This document shows, piece by piece, positions 17,091 through 25,771 of a DNA stretch of 64,000 bases (position 1 is its first letter; the number at the start of each line of letters is the position of its first letter). Below the pieces are notes generated by a model, which made no database searches, had not been told where the DNA came from, and worked only from the letters and a program-made list of their open reading frames with translations. Both the position numbers and the translations under genes were made by a program. The DNA comes from Bradyrhizobium sp. NAS80.1. Lineage in GTDB: Bacteria; Pseudomonadota; Alphaproteobacteria; Rhizobiales; Xanthobacteraceae. Location of the stretch: NCBI RefSeq assembly GCF_001908205.1, contig NZ_LGHL01000048.1:1-64000 (forward strand), given 5' to 3'.

Positions 17091-17672
17091 CTAGCCGTTG
17101 GTAGCGAGAAAATCCCGGAACGAGCCGCGCTCATAGGCCTGCTCCCGTACGAAGCGAAACATCGCCAGGAAGTGCTGCGGCTTGAGATAGCCCGGCGCCC
17201 GCGTCACCTCGCGGGCCATCGGCTCCTTGGCCTCGATGCCGCCCGACGACGGCGGAAAGAACTGGAACGTCGGCGTAAACCTGATCCCGTATTTCTGGGC
17301 GAGATCCTTCTCGGACAATTCCTGGCGGTCAAAATCCGTAACCTTGCGAGAGCCGATCAGATTGAGCTGCAACACCTCGAAATTGTCGCGGATGTATTTC
17401 GTGATGTCGGCGTCGGCGAAGTTCACCAGATGCGTCTCGCGGCAATAGGGGCAGCCACGCAACTCCCACATGATGGCGAGGCGTTTGCCGCCGGCGGCAG
17501 CGCTGTCGAGATCCTCGCGCAGATCGAGGAAGCTCTGCAGAAACCACGGCTCGTGATAGAGCCCGTCATCTCCGGGCGCCGGCTCGGCACGCGCCGCGCG
17601 CAAGCTCGCGACAAGAGCGGCACCGGGCGCCCATGCGAGAACTTTGCGCCGTGTCGGCTTGCTGGGCGACAT
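17091..17672 (-). CDS. soxW: SoxW, exported thioredoxin-like protein
   Basis: A 193-residue thioredoxin-fold protein with a redox motif C74-P-Y-C77 (RGCPYCRET). The N-terminal signal TRRKVLAWAPGAALVASL directs export. SoxW proteins keep Sox cysteines reduced, with electrons supplied by a CcdA/SoxV membrane protein; a ccdA-like gene lies at 18475. The ATG at 17672 has AGAGGA upstream. Longer frames run through the probable operator at 17715. It is the first gene of the minus-strand sox operon. Confidence 0.85.
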   Translation of the reverse strand: MSPSKPTRRKVLAWAPGAALVASLRAARAEPAPGDDGLYHEPWFLQSFLDLREDLDSAAAGGKRLAIMWELRGCPYCRETHLVNFADADITKYIRDNFEVLQLNLIGSRKVTDFDRQELSEKDLAQKYGIRFTPTFQFFPPSSGGIEAKEPMAREVTRAPGYLKPQHFLAMFRFVREQAYERGSFRDFLATNG

Positions 17673-17714
17673 CTGGGATTTGTCCTCTTGCACATCGATC
17701 ATTTCCATTATGAT

Positions 17715-17730
17715 ATTCAAATACTCGAAT
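17715..17730. promoter_or_regulatory. Probable SoxR/SqrR-type operator between soxW and the divergent gene
   Basis: ATTCAAATACTCGAAT is a perfect interrupted palindrome, ATTC-N8-GAAT. I recall this form as the binding site of sulfide/persulfide-sensing ArsR proteins of the SqrR/BigR group. The window encodes such a regulator at 19650. The site lies 43 bases upstream of soxW and 20 bases upstream of the plus-strand gene, so it could control both. Confidence 0.55.
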
Positions 17731-17749
17731 GTAACAAGGATTTACTGTC

Positions 17750-18472
17750 TTGCGCTGCACCATCACCCTGCTGGCATGGCTGGCCTCGTGCGGGCTCGTT
17801 CTCGGTGCCGACGTCGGCAAGCCCAGAGATTTCGCATCGGCAATCGAGCCGATCATGGCCAATCTGCGCACCGCCGCGAGCTATTCCCGCACCGGCAACA
17901 CCGCGCTGGCGCAAATGGAGTCCGATGAAGCCATGGCGGCGTGGAAGCGGCTTCAGGAGACCACAGCGTCCGGGCCCCTGCCCCCTTACGAGCCGGCTGC
18001 GCTGGCCGAATTTCTCGCCCAAGGCAGCGAACAGCTCAAGGCGGCGACACGCGCGCTAGACGGCGGGGACAATGGCGGCGCCGGCCGCGAGCTGCTTTCG
18101 CTTCGCCAATCCTTTCATGAACTCAGGCGCAGTTCGGGCCTTTACGATCTCGGCGACTGCGTCTTCGAGATCGCGCCGGCCATGGAGAAGCTGCGCGTTG
18201 CGGCCACGCAGTTCGGCGAGCAGCCTGCACCTGCGCGTGCCGAGGATACGGTCGCCACCGCGAGCGCGCTGCGCGATCGCCTGCAGCGCTGCAACGATTG
18301 GGCCCGCGCGGACGTCGCGGAAAAGAGTGAATTCCGCCGTTTGATCGATGGCGCGGTCGCAAGCAGCGGCGAGATCGCCCATGCAGCAATGGCGGGCGAC
18401 GGACCGCTCGTGCATCGCTATCTGATAGAGCTGCAATCCTATGCGCAGCTCCTCGATTTCCGCTTTGGCTAA
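17750..18472 (+). CDS. Exported, mostly helical protein of the sox locus, unknown function
   Basis: A 240-residue protein that I cannot assign. The start is a TTG at 17750 with AAGGA 9 bases upstream; no ATG fits. The N-terminus MRCTITLLAWLASCGLVLG is a signal sequence, and LASC fits a lipobox, so it may be a lipoprotein. The rest is alpha-helical, with amphipathic heptad-like segments reminiscent of a four-helix bundle such as cytochrome c', but no CxxCH heme motif. Two further cysteines (GDCVFE and LQRCNDW) could form a disulfide. It diverges from soxW across a probable SoxR-type operator, so it is likely sulfur-induced. Confidence 0.75.
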   Translation: MRCTITLLAWLASCGLVLGADVGKPRDFASAIEPIMANLRTAASYSRTGNTALAQMESDEAMAAWKRLQETTASGPLPPYEPAALAEFLAQGSEQLKAATRALDGGDNGGAGRELLSLRQSFHELRRSSGLYDLGDCVFEIAPAMEKLRVAATQFGEQPAPARAEDTVATASALRDRLQRCNDWARADVAEKSEFRRLIDGAVASSGEIAHAAMAGDGPLVHRYLIELQSYAQLLDFRFG

Positions 18473-18474
18473 GT

Positions 18475-19206
18475 TCAGCCGATGCTGGTCAATCCAGGGA
18501 AATGCTGCAGCAGCCATTCGGAGACCGCAGGCATCAAGCCGGTCAGGAACATCAATCCGGTTACGACCAGAAAGGCCCCCATTGCTTTCTCAACTGCGCC
18601 AAGATGCCGGCGCGCGCGGCCCAGCGCCGCGATGAAGCGGCCGGTGAAGGCCGCGGCGGTCAGGAAGGGAATGCCGGTCCCGACCGAATAAGCGAGCAGC
18701 AAGAGCGCTCCTCGGCCCGTCGTGTCCTCGGCCCCTGCCATCATCAGCACAGCAGCGAGAATCGGCCCTGCGCAGGGGGTCCAGCCAAACGCAAACGCCA
18801 GGCCCATGACGAAGGCGCCCGCCACGCCGGCCGGCCGGCTGTCGACCTGCACCGTCGCGCTGCGATAGAGCAGCGGAATCCTGAGCACGCCGAGAAAATG
18901 CAGGCCCATGACGATGATCAGTGCGCCGGCGACGATGCCGAGCGTCGACAAATGGGCGGAAACGAAGCGTCCGGCAATCGATGCGGTCGAGCCGAGCGCA
19001 ACGAACACGAGGGAGAAGCCCGCGACGAAGGCCAGCGCGGAAATCAGGATGCGGGGGCGCAGATCGGAACGGCCGTCGGAGAGATCCGTGACCGAAACGC
19101 CCGCCATGTAGCAAAGAAAGGGCGGGACCAGGGGCAGGATGCAGGGCGACAGAAACGACAACAGGCCCGCGACGAAGGCTGCACCGAGCGTGACGTCCAA
19201 GGTCAT
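18475..19206 (-). CDS. CcdA/SoxV-type thiol-disulfide transmembrane protein
   Basis: A 243-residue inner-membrane protein with six hydrophobic segments. The paired cysteines are C22 in LSPCILPL and C145 in WTPCAGP. CcdA-type proteins carry reducing power from cytoplasmic thioredoxin to periplasmic thioredoxins. Here the partners would be SoxW and SoxS, which flank it. The gene converges with the plus-strand gene ending at 18472, 2 bases away, and diverges from soxS. Confidence 0.92.
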   Translation of the reverse strand: MTLDVTLGAAFVAGLLSFLSPCILPLVPPFLCYMAGVSVTDLSDGRSDLRPRILISALAFVAGFSLVFVALGSTASIAGRFVSAHLSTLGIVAGALIIVMGLHFLGVLRIPLLYRSATVQVDSRPAGVAGAFVMGLAFAFGWTPCAGPILAAVLMMAGAEDTTGRGALLLLAYSVGTGIPFLTAAAFTGRFIAALGRARRHLGAVEKAMGAFLVVTGLMFLTGLMPAVSEWLLQHFPGLTSIG

Positions 19207-19219
19207 TGCGTCTCATCCC

Positions 19220-19235
19220 TATAACATATACGAAT
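19220..19235. promoter_or_regulatory. Possible SoxR/SqrR-type operator between ccdA and soxS
   Basis: On the minus strand this reads ATTC, eight bases, TATA. One half-site matches the ATTC-N8-GAAT form; the other is weak. It lies in the AT-rich divergent promoter (19220-19245) shared by ccdA and soxS-arsR-soxT, where autoregulation would be expected. Confidence 0.3.
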
Positions 19236-19281
19236 TTAATGATATAAAGCGCCGAGGAAGTCCAGAGATCGTTTAGAAGGC

Positions 19282-19653
19282 ATGAGCCGAATCATCGCAA
19301 TCCTCCTGGCCATTAGTGCCTTCACGCTCCCGGCGACGGGTTCGCGTGCCGCCGAGCTCGTCATGTTCGAGCGGGCGGGCTGCGTCTGGTGCGCGCGCTT
19401 TGACGCCGAGATCGCGCCGATCTACGGCAAGACCGAGGAAGGCCAAATCGCGCCGCTGCGTCGCGTCGACCTAAACGGCCCCCTTCCCGCCGACCTCGCC
19501 GGAATCGATCCGGGCGCCTTCACGCCGACTTTCGTCGTGGTAAAAGAGGGCCGCGAGATCGGGCGCATTCGAGGTTATCCGGGAGATGCCTTCTTCTTCG
19601 GCCTGTTGGACCGGATCCTCGCCGGCACGGGATCGGGGCCGGAAAGATCGTGA
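19282..19653 (+). CDS. soxS: SoxS-like exported thioredoxin
   Basis: A 123-residue protein with a signal peptide (SRA-AE at 21-24) and a thioredoxin-like motif C34-V-W-C37. The cis-proline strand is FTPTFVVVKEG. SoxS reactivates SoxY when its cysteine is blocked. It is translationally coupled to the ArsR regulator: the stop overlaps that gene's GTG by 4 bases. Confidence 0.8.
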   Translation: MSRIIAILLAISAFTLPATGSRAAELVMFERAGCVWCARFDAEIAPIYGKTEEGQIAPLRRVDLNGPLPADLAGIDPGAFTPTFVVVKEGREIGRIRGYPGDAFFFGLLDRILAGTGSGPERS

Positions 19654-20042
19654 CCGATCTCCGAGATTTTGAGCCAGGGGAATTTGACGCGATGCCATTG
19701 CCAAAGCTGAAGGATATCGAGGGTTCCGCCGAGCTCGAGCAGATGATCGAGAAGGCGCGCGAGGCCAGCGACATGCTGAAGGCCCTGTCGCACGAGTCTC
19801 GATTGCTCCTGCTTTGCATCCTGGCCGAAGGCGAGAAATCGGTGACCGAACTCGAGCAGTTCCTCGGCGAGCGGCAGTCGACCGTCTCGCAACAGCTCGC
19901 GCGCCTCAGGCTGGACCGGCTGGTGACGACCCGCCGCGACGGCAAGGCGATCTACTACAGTCTGGCCAACGAAGACGTCCGCAAGATTCTCACCGCCATC
20001 TACGACGTGTTCTGCGAGCCGGTGCGCCGGCGCCGCCGGTGA
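19650..20042 (+). CDS. soxR: ArsR-family regulator, SoxR/SqrR-type persulfide sensor
   Basis: A 130-residue winged-helix repressor. The helix-turn-helix spans about 45-90 (LKALSHESRLLLLCILAEG, then RQSTVSQQLARLRLDRLV). C56 and C122 correspond to the two sensing cysteines of SqrR/BigR, which form a tetrasulfide bridge on reaction with persulfide and release DNA. There is no metal-binding ELCVCDL motif of ArsR/SmtB. The GTG at 19650 overlaps the soxS stop. An ATG at 19692 with AGGGG upstream would shorten it by 14 residues. The likely operators are the ATTC-N8-GAAT-like sites in this locus. Confidence 0.85.
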   Translation: MTDLRDFEPGEFDAMPLPKLKDIEGSAELEQMIEKAREASDMLKALSHESRLLLLCILAEGEKSVTELEQFLGERQSTVSQQLARLRLDRLVTTRRDGKAIYYSLANEDVRKILTAIYDVFCEPVRRRRR

Positions 20043-20114
20043 TTTTCCACTCTGGATTTTCGGATCTTCCTAGCGCAGACTGCCGAGTAAGCAGAACAAA
20101 GACGTCCGGGAGGC

Positions 20115-21194
20115 ATGCTGAGTCCTTCGATCATAGCGTTCGCATGCGGGCTTGCCGCAGGCGCGGTGCTCGGTGTTGCCGGCCGGGCGGGACGTTTCTG
20201 CACGCTTGCAATGCTCGAGGACGCGTTCTTCGGATCGGATTTCCGCCGGTTGAAGTCCTTCGCCCTTGCAGCCGCCGTCGCGATGCTTGCGACGCAGGCA
20301 CTGGCTGAATTTAGCGTCGTCGATCTGTCGCGGTCGATCTACCTGACGTCGTCAATCGGCTTCGGTGGCGCGATCGTCGGCGGGCTGATGTTCGGCGTCG
20401 GCATGGCGCTGGTCGGCACCTGCGGCTTCGGCACGCTCGTCCGTGTCGGCGGCGGCGATTTGCGCGCCATCGTGGTCTTTCTTGTGCTCGGTCTCTCGGC
20501 GCTCGCGACCATGCGCGGCATTACGGGGATGCTGCGCCTGGCGTTGATCGAGCCCTTGGCCATCCGGCTGCCCGAGGGCACCAATCAGACGATGACATCG
20601 CTGCTCGCTGTGGGCACCTCGACGCACGCAATTCTCGTCGCATCGGTTGCGGCCACGCTGGCCTTCTGGGCGCTCGCGGACGGAAAACTGATCCGATCGC
20701 GCAGACTATTGCTTTCCGGCCTTGCCGTCGGCGCCGCCATCGCGTTCGGCTGGTTCGCGACGGGATGGCTCGCGGATGACGAATTTTATCCCGCCCGAGT
20801 TTCCTCGCTCACTTTTGTCGCTCCGCTCGGCGACACGATCCTATACATCGCTACCTTCTCAGGTGCGCGCCTGAATTTCGGCATCGGCTCCGTTGCCGGC
20901 GTTGTAGCGGGCTCTTTTGCCGCGGCAATGCTCGCGCGTGGCTTCCGCTGGGAAGCCTGCGATGACGCTCGCGAATTGAAGCGTCACATGACCGGCGCGC
21001 TTCTGATGGGCATCGGAGGGGTCATGTCGATGGGATGCACCATCGGCCAGGGATTGACCGCATTCTCGACGCTTGCTCTCTCGGCGCCGATCACCATGCT
21101 GGCGATCGCCTGCGGAGCCCGACTTGGGCTCGAGTTCACGATGACCGGCGAGTGGCTGCCAGCAGTGCGCAGGCTATTCGGCATGTCGACGTAA
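20115..21194 (+). CDS. soxT: SoxT-like YeeE/YedE-family membrane transporter
   Basis: A 359-residue membrane protein with about ten hydrophobic segments. It has the duplicated YeeE/YedE pattern (GLMFGVGMALVGTCGFG in the first half, LMGIGGVMSMGCTIGQG in the second) with a cysteine in each. SoxT proteins are encoded with soxR/soxS and are thought to import a sulfur compound that signals induction or feeds oxidation. It is only distantly similar to the YeeE-type protein at 8157. Confidence 0.85.
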   Translation: MLSPSIIAFACGLAAGAVLGVAGRAGRFCTLAMLEDAFFGSDFRRLKSFALAAAVAMLATQALAEFSVVDLSRSIYLTSSIGFGGAIVGGLMFGVGMALVGTCGFGTLVRVGGGDLRAIVVFLVLGLSALATMRGITGMLRLALIEPLAIRLPEGTNQTMTSLLAVGTSTHAILVASVAATLAFWALADGKLIRSRRLLLSGLAVGAAIAFGWFATGWLADDEFYPARVSSLTFVAPLGDTILYIATFSGARLNFGIGSVAGVVAGSFAAAMLARGFRWEACDDARELKRHMTGALLMGIGGVMSMGCTIGQGLTAFSTLALSAPITMLAIACGARLGLEFTMTGEWLPAVRRLFGMST

Positions 21195-21246
21195 CGAGAC
21201 AGTACGTCGTTTCTGAGCCGCTATTTGTCGCGCGATAATCGGTCAA

Positions 21247-22476
21247 TTAACCCGCAAGCTTCGACACCATGTTCAGCAACACGTCGGTTCCATCTGCACA
21301 TTGTTGAGGTGTGCTGTATTCGGCCTCGTTGTGACTGATCCCGCTCTCGCTTGGCACGAATATCATCGCGGTTGGGCAGATTGTGTTCATCGGTACCGCG
21401 TCATGGCCGGCAACCGTAAGAATGTCCCGGTGCGAAAGCTCGAGCGCCTTTGCCGTCTCCCGCACCATCGCCGTCATGCCAGGATCAAATTCGATGGGGC
21501 CGAATTCGAAGTACTGCTCGAGTGATATCTCGACGCCGCGCTCCGACGCCACCTTGACGCAAGCGTCGCGCAGTTCCTGCTCCATCGCCAGCATTTCCGT
21601 TCGATCGCTATGCCGAACATCGCAGCTCAAGCGGACCTCGCCGGGAATGACCCCGCGCACATTAGGATAGAGTGAAAGATGCGGCGCATTCGACCGGCCT
21701 TCGCGCCCCCGTGATCGACCGATCCGGTCGATCTCCAGGGTCAACGCGGCCGCAGCGACCAGTGCGTCGCGACGCATGTCCATGGGCGTCGGCCCCACGT
21801 GCGCGGGCTCACCTGTCACAGTCGCGACGAAGTAGCGAGCGTTGAAGGATCCGTTCACGACGCCGATTTGCTCGCCGCCTTCCTTCATCAACGGCCCCTG
21901 CTCGATGTGAAGTTCGAGATAGGCCGAAATCTCGCGACCGCCTACGGGGGCTTTGCCGGCATAGCCGATGCGCGCGAGTGCATCAGCCACAGTGACCCCG
22001 TCGCCGTCGGTGCGGCCGAGGCCCGCTTCGAGGCCGTAATCGCCGGCGAACACCGAAGATCCAAGCGTCATCGGCGAAAAGCGCGATCCCTCCTCGTTGG
22101 TCCAGACGGCGACTTCCACGGGCGCTTTGGTCTTGATCGAGAGCTCATCGAGGCGGCGAAGCACCTCGATTCCACTGACCACCCCGAGCACGCCGTCGAA
22201 CTTGCCGCCGGTCGGCACCGTATCGAGATGGCTCCCGATCATGACCGGCGCCGCGCGCGAGTCCGTGCCCTCGCGCCGGGCAAAGATGTTGCCGATACGA
22301 TCGACGGTGACGCTGCAGCCCAATGCTTTCGCCCAGCTACAGAACCGGTCACGCGCCTGCCTGTCCTCGTCCGTCAGCGCCAGCCGCCTACAACCACCGC
22401 CTGGCGTCTGGCCGAAGGTTCCCATTTCCATCAGCGAGGACCAAAGCCGCTCGCCATCAACCCGGAGTATGCTCAT
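21247..22476 (-). CDS. M20-family Zn-dependent amidohydrolase (N-carbamoyl-amino-acid / allantoate type)
   Basis: A 409-residue dinuclear zinc hydrolase of the allantoate amidohydrolase / L-carbamoylase / beta-ureidopropionase group. Metal-ligand motifs are visible: MIGSHLDTVPTGGKFDG, WTNEEGSRF, ELHIEQGP and GISHNEAE. These enzymes remove a carbamoyl or ureido group from an N-carbamoyl amino acid. The start overlaps the stop of the other M20 gene by 4 bases (ATGA), so both are made together. The neighbouring Liv importer and IclR regulator suggest uptake and hydrolysis of one substrate class. The exact substrate is not determinable. Confidence 0.85.
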   Translation of the reverse strand: MSILRVDGERLWSSLMEMGTFGQTPGGGCRRLALTDEDRQARDRFCSWAKALGCSVTVDRIGNIFARREGTDSRAAPVMIGSHLDTVPTGGKFDGVLGVVSGIEVLRRLDELSIKTKAPVEVAVWTNEEGSRFSPMTLGSSVFAGDYGLEAGLGRTDGDGVTVADALARIGYAGKAPVGGREISAYLELHIEQGPLMKEGGEQIGVVNGSFNARYFVATVTGEPAHVGPTPMDMRRDALVAAAALTLEIDRIGRSRGREGRSNAPHLSLYPNVRGVIPGEVRLSCDVRHSDRTEMLAMEQELRDACVKVASERGVEISLEQYFEFGPIEFDPGMTAMVRETAKALELSHRDILTVAGHDAVPMNTICPTAMIFVPSESGISHNEAEYSTPQQCADGTDVLLNMVSKLAG

Positions 22477-23762
22477 GCTTTCGCTCGCTCGATTCCACAC
22501 CAATCCGCAAGGAATAGCGCCATGGTCTTGGTCACAGCGCGCAGGCTATTGAGATCGACGCGCTCGTCGAACCCATGAGCGCTCTCGCAAATTGGCCCGT
22601 ACACGATGGCCGGCGTTCCCTGATAGAGCCCGAAGAAACGCGCGTCCGTTGCTGCCGACGTCACCTCCTCTTCCAGAGCCGTGCCGAACACCATCCGATG
22701 GCTGTCTGCCAGGACTGCCTCCTGAGCCGCACCGTTCTCGAGCACGTAGCCCTCCGCCATGTGCCCGTGATATTCGATCCGAGGAGGATTGTTGGACAGA
22801 TATGGGTCCGTCAGTGCAGCGTTGCGCACGCATGCCTCGATCTCCGCACACGCCTCGGCGAGGCTCCAACCAGGGAGGACGCTGCAGCGTACATGGAGCG
22901 TTGCCGTCGATGGCACGCTCGACGTCCATTCGCCGCCGGTGATCTCGCCGATGTTGAATCGAATCGGATGCGGATGATTCTTGTAGACCGGGTGATCGGA
23001 CTTGCGTGCGTTCCACAGGTCTTCCAGCGCCTTGATGTGGGGCCACAGGGCAAGCGCCTTCTCGATCGCGTTGGCGCCGACCGAAGTGAAGCCGGATGCG
23101 TGCTGCGGATCGCCGGCAACATGCACGCGAAACCAGATCAGCCCGATCTCGGCGCGCAGCAACTTTGGCTGCAATGGTTCGGGCACGAAGGCGCAATCCG
23201 CCTTATATCCTCGCTGCAGGCAGGCGAGCGTTCCGTTGCCGGTGCATTCCTCTTCGACGACCGACTGGAAATGGATCGGCGCGGTGGGCTGGAAACCGGC
23301 CGCACGCACCGCGTCGAAGGCGAAGAGCGTTGCGGCGAGACCTGATTTCATGTCGCCCGCGCCGCGACCGTACATCCAGTGGCCGTCGATGCGTGGCTCG
23401 AACGGCGGGGTTGTCCATCGCGCTGCATCTCCAGTCGGCACCACGTCGACATGACCATTGAAGATCAGCGATCGCCCTTTGCGTGTCGCCGGCCGGTAGG
23501 TACCGACGACGTTGAAGGAATGTTCGTAGGATATCGTGACAGGGGCGAATCCCGGCAGATGCTTGATGTCGTCAACGTCGATGCGCCATTGGTCGACGGA
23601 CAGGTCGCGCTCGGCCATCGCGCTGGCCATGAAATCCTGAACCGTGTGTTCCTGGCCGCGCAACGAAGGGATGCGCACGAAATCCTGAGTGAAACGAAGC
23701 TGCCTGTCGAAGCTTCGATCGACAGCCTCGATGATGGCGGACGCGACGTCCTGATCCAACAT
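22473..23762 (-). CDS. M20-family ArgE/DapE-type deacylase
   Basis: A 429-residue peptidase/deacylase with the ArgE/DapE layout: FNGHVDVVPTGD, YGRGAGDMKSG, VVEEECTGNG and a central dimerisation domain, ending with the metal-ligand region near GPICESAHGFDE. Family members cleave N-acyl or N-formyl amino acids. The ATG at 23762 has AGGGA upstream; the longer frame is unsupported. The pairing of a carbamoylase-like and a deacylase-like enzyme behind one ABC importer resembles a scavenging pathway for N-modified amino acids or purine/pyrimidine breakdown products. Confidence 0.85.
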   Translation of the reverse strand: MLDQDVASAIIEAVDRSFDRQLRFTQDFVRIPSLRGQEHTVQDFMASAMAERDLSVDQWRIDVDDIKHLPGFAPVTISYEHSFNVVGTYRPATRKGRSLIFNGHVDVVPTGDAARWTTPPFEPRIDGHWMYGRGAGDMKSGLAATLFAFDAVRAAGFQPTAPIHFQSVVEEECTGNGTLACLQRGYKADCAFVPEPLQPKLLRAEIGLIWFRVHVAGDPQHASGFTSVGANAIEKALALWPHIKALEDLWNARKSDHPVYKNHPHPIRFNIGEITGGEWTSSVPSTATLHVRCSVLPGWSLAEACAEIEACVRNAALTDPYLSNNPPRIEYHGHMAEGYVLENGAAQEAVLADSHRMVFGTALEEEVTSAATDARFFGLYQGTPAIVYGPICESAHGFDERVDLNSLRAVTKTMALFLADWCGIERAKA

Positions 23763-23813
23763 GATTTGTTCCCTGTTTATGATTGGTCTGTGCGCAGTCC
23801 GGCCGGACAAAGG

Positions 23814-24830
23814 CTAGAGGTGTTTGGCCGGTGACGTGGTGGGAGCCCTAAGGTAGGTAAAGCGCCGCCGCACGATCGGCCCGAGCGTTGCAAGCCCTTT
23901 GGGCAGGAACATCACAACGATGACGATGATCGCGCCGTAGATCAGCAGCCGCAGGTCGTTGAGATCGCGCAGCAACTCGACGACACATGTGAGGACCAGC
24001 GCACCGGCGAGCGGTCCGCTCAATGTGCCGAGGCCACCGACGAGCGCCATGGCGATGACGAGAATCATGAGATCGGGCCCGACAGCCGCGCTCGGTGTGA
24101 GGATCCCGATGTAGTGGCCGAAGAACGCACCCGCGAGCCCGACCAGGAAGGCACTGACGCCGAACACCAACAACTTGTGACGGGTCAGATTCACCCCGAG
24201 GCTCTCGGCAGCATCTTCGGCGTCTCGCATGGCGACGAGGGCGAGCCCCGACTTGGACCGCATGAGAAGCGTAATCAGGCCTGTCGAGAACACCAAGAGC
24301 ACCAGGATAAGGTAGTAGTATCCGGCCTTGTCCGCCGGCGAGAACTTCATCTCGCCGAGCACCGGCAGCGTGAAGCTTTCGAACGGTGGAATGCCCCAAA
24401 GTCCGAGTTCGCCGCGCGTGATCGATTGCAGGTTGGAGATGGTGATGCGCACAATCTCGGCAAAGCCAAGTGTCACGATGGCCACATGCGGCATCGATCT
24501 GATGCGCAGGATCGGCAGCCCGATGAACAGTCCAGCCACGGTGGCGATCAAGGCAGCGATCCAGATCGTAAGCCAGGGACTAAGGCCTGAATGGAGGGCG
24601 ACCAGCGCGGAGGAATATGCGCCAATGCCGAAGAAGGCATGGTGACCGAATGTCTTGAGGCCTGCAAACCCGGTCACCAGATTCCACGCCGAGGCAAATA
24701 TCCCGAAGATCATCGACAGGATCAACACGTGGAGCACGTAGGAGTTGCTCGAAAGCAGCGGCAAGACAGCCAGCGCGGCGAGCGTGATCGCGACGAGAAG
24801 CCATTGCCATGGCCTAAGCGGCTGAAACAT
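23814..24830 (-). CDS. Branched-chain-type ABC transporter permease, LivM-like
   Basis: A 338-residue inner-membrane protein of about ten segments. It has the LivM signature ITGF-like core (NLVTGFAGLKTFGHHAFFGIGAYSS is its clearest part) and the cytoplasmic EAA-type loop MRDAEDAAESLGVNLTRHKL. It would form the channel with the LivH-like protein upstream. It is the fifth and last transporter gene of the operon that begins with the binding protein at 28528. Confidence 0.92.
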   Translation of the reverse strand: MFQPLRPWQWLLVAITLAALAVLPLLSSNSYVLHVLILSMIFGIFASAWNLVTGFAGLKTFGHHAFFGIGAYSSALVALHSGLSPWLTIWIAALIATVAGLFIGLPILRIRSMPHVAIVTLGFAEIVRITISNLQSITRGELGLWGIPPFESFTLPVLGEMKFSPADKAGYYYLILVLLVFSTGLITLLMRSKSGLALVAMRDAEDAAESLGVNLTRHKLLVFGVSAFLVGLAGAFFGHYIGILTPSAAVGPDLMILVIAMALVGGLGTLSGPLAGALVLTCVVELLRDLNDLRLLIYGAIIVIVVMFLPKGLATLGPIVRRRFTYLRAPTTSPAKHL

Positions 24831-24881
24831 GCGTTCTACCCAACCATATACAAGTAGATGAAATCGCGAGCAGTGGCATCG

Positions 24882-25754
24882 TCAGCTTTTGCTGCCGAAC
24901 AGGCCCCAAGGCCGAACCCAGATCACCGCGATCATGAGAGCGAAGGCAATGACATCTCTCCATTCCGTGGATGTCAGCTGCACACCGACTGCCTCGACCA
25001 CGCCGAGAAGAAGACCGCCGACGATCGCTCCGGGAAAGCTACCCAGACCACCGAGAATGACCACGACGAAGCCCTTGAACAGGATGGGAAGGCCGCTCCA
25101 TGGCGTGATGGCGTAGATCGGCGCCATCATCGCCGCGGCGATGGCGCCCAGCGCAGCGGCAATGCCGAAGGTGATGAGATAGATCCGCGACGCGGGGATG
25201 CCAACGACAGCAGCGGCATCCCGGTCCTGCGAGGTGGCGCGGATCGCCCAGCCAAGCCGGGTGGCTTTCAGCACATAGGTCATGACCGCAATAGTCAGAA
25301 TCGCGACGCCCAGTATGAGCAGGCGCTGCATGGGAATGCGGATACCCGCGAATTCGACGATACCGGTCACATAATAAGGTACGCTCTGCACATTCTCGCC
25401 GAACAGCAGCAGGGCGGAATTCTGAAGAAAGATCGACAGGCCAAGCGTGACGGCGATGGTCGAGAAGGCCCATCCCTCTCGTTGCAGCAGATAGTGGATT
25501 GTAATTCGCTGAATGAGAGCGCCGAGGAGGAAGGCAGCCAACAGCGCTATCGGTATCGCCAGATAGGCAGGAACCCCGCAAGTGACGACCAGAAGGAAGA
25601 CGAGGTAGCCGCCCAGCATGTAGAATTCGCCATGCGCCAGATTAAGCACGCGCATAGTGCCGTAGATCAGCGCAATACCGCTTCCGACCAGCGCATACAT
25701 TGATCCGATGATCAACCCGTTGATGATTTGCTCGATGAAGAGAGAGATGGTCAT
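24882..25754 (-). CDS. Branched-chain-type ABC transporter permease, LivH-like
   Basis: A 290-residue membrane protein with eight or so segments. The LivH signature YALVGSGIALIYGTMRVLN followed by LAHGEFYMLGGY opens the protein, and the ATPase-contact loop is ATSQDRDAAAVVGIPASR. The ATG at 25754 has GAGGAAG upstream. The open frame continues to 26132 only as a shadow of the ATPase gene. Confidence 0.92.
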   Translation of the reverse strand: MTISLFIEQIINGLIIGSMYALVGSGIALIYGTMRVLNLAHGEFYMLGGYLVFLLVVTCGVPAYLAIPIALLAAFLLGALIQRITIHYLLQREGWAFSTIAVTLGLSIFLQNSALLLFGENVQSVPYYVTGIVEFAGIRIPMQRLLILGVAILTIAVMTYVLKATRLGWAIRATSQDRDAAAVVGIPASRIYLITFGIAAALGAIAAAMMAPIYAITPWSGLPILFKGFVVVILGGLGSFPGAIVGGLLLGVVEAVGVQLTSTEWRDVIAFALMIAVIWVRPWGLFGSKS

Positions 25755-25771
25755 CGGAGGCTTCCTCGCGC

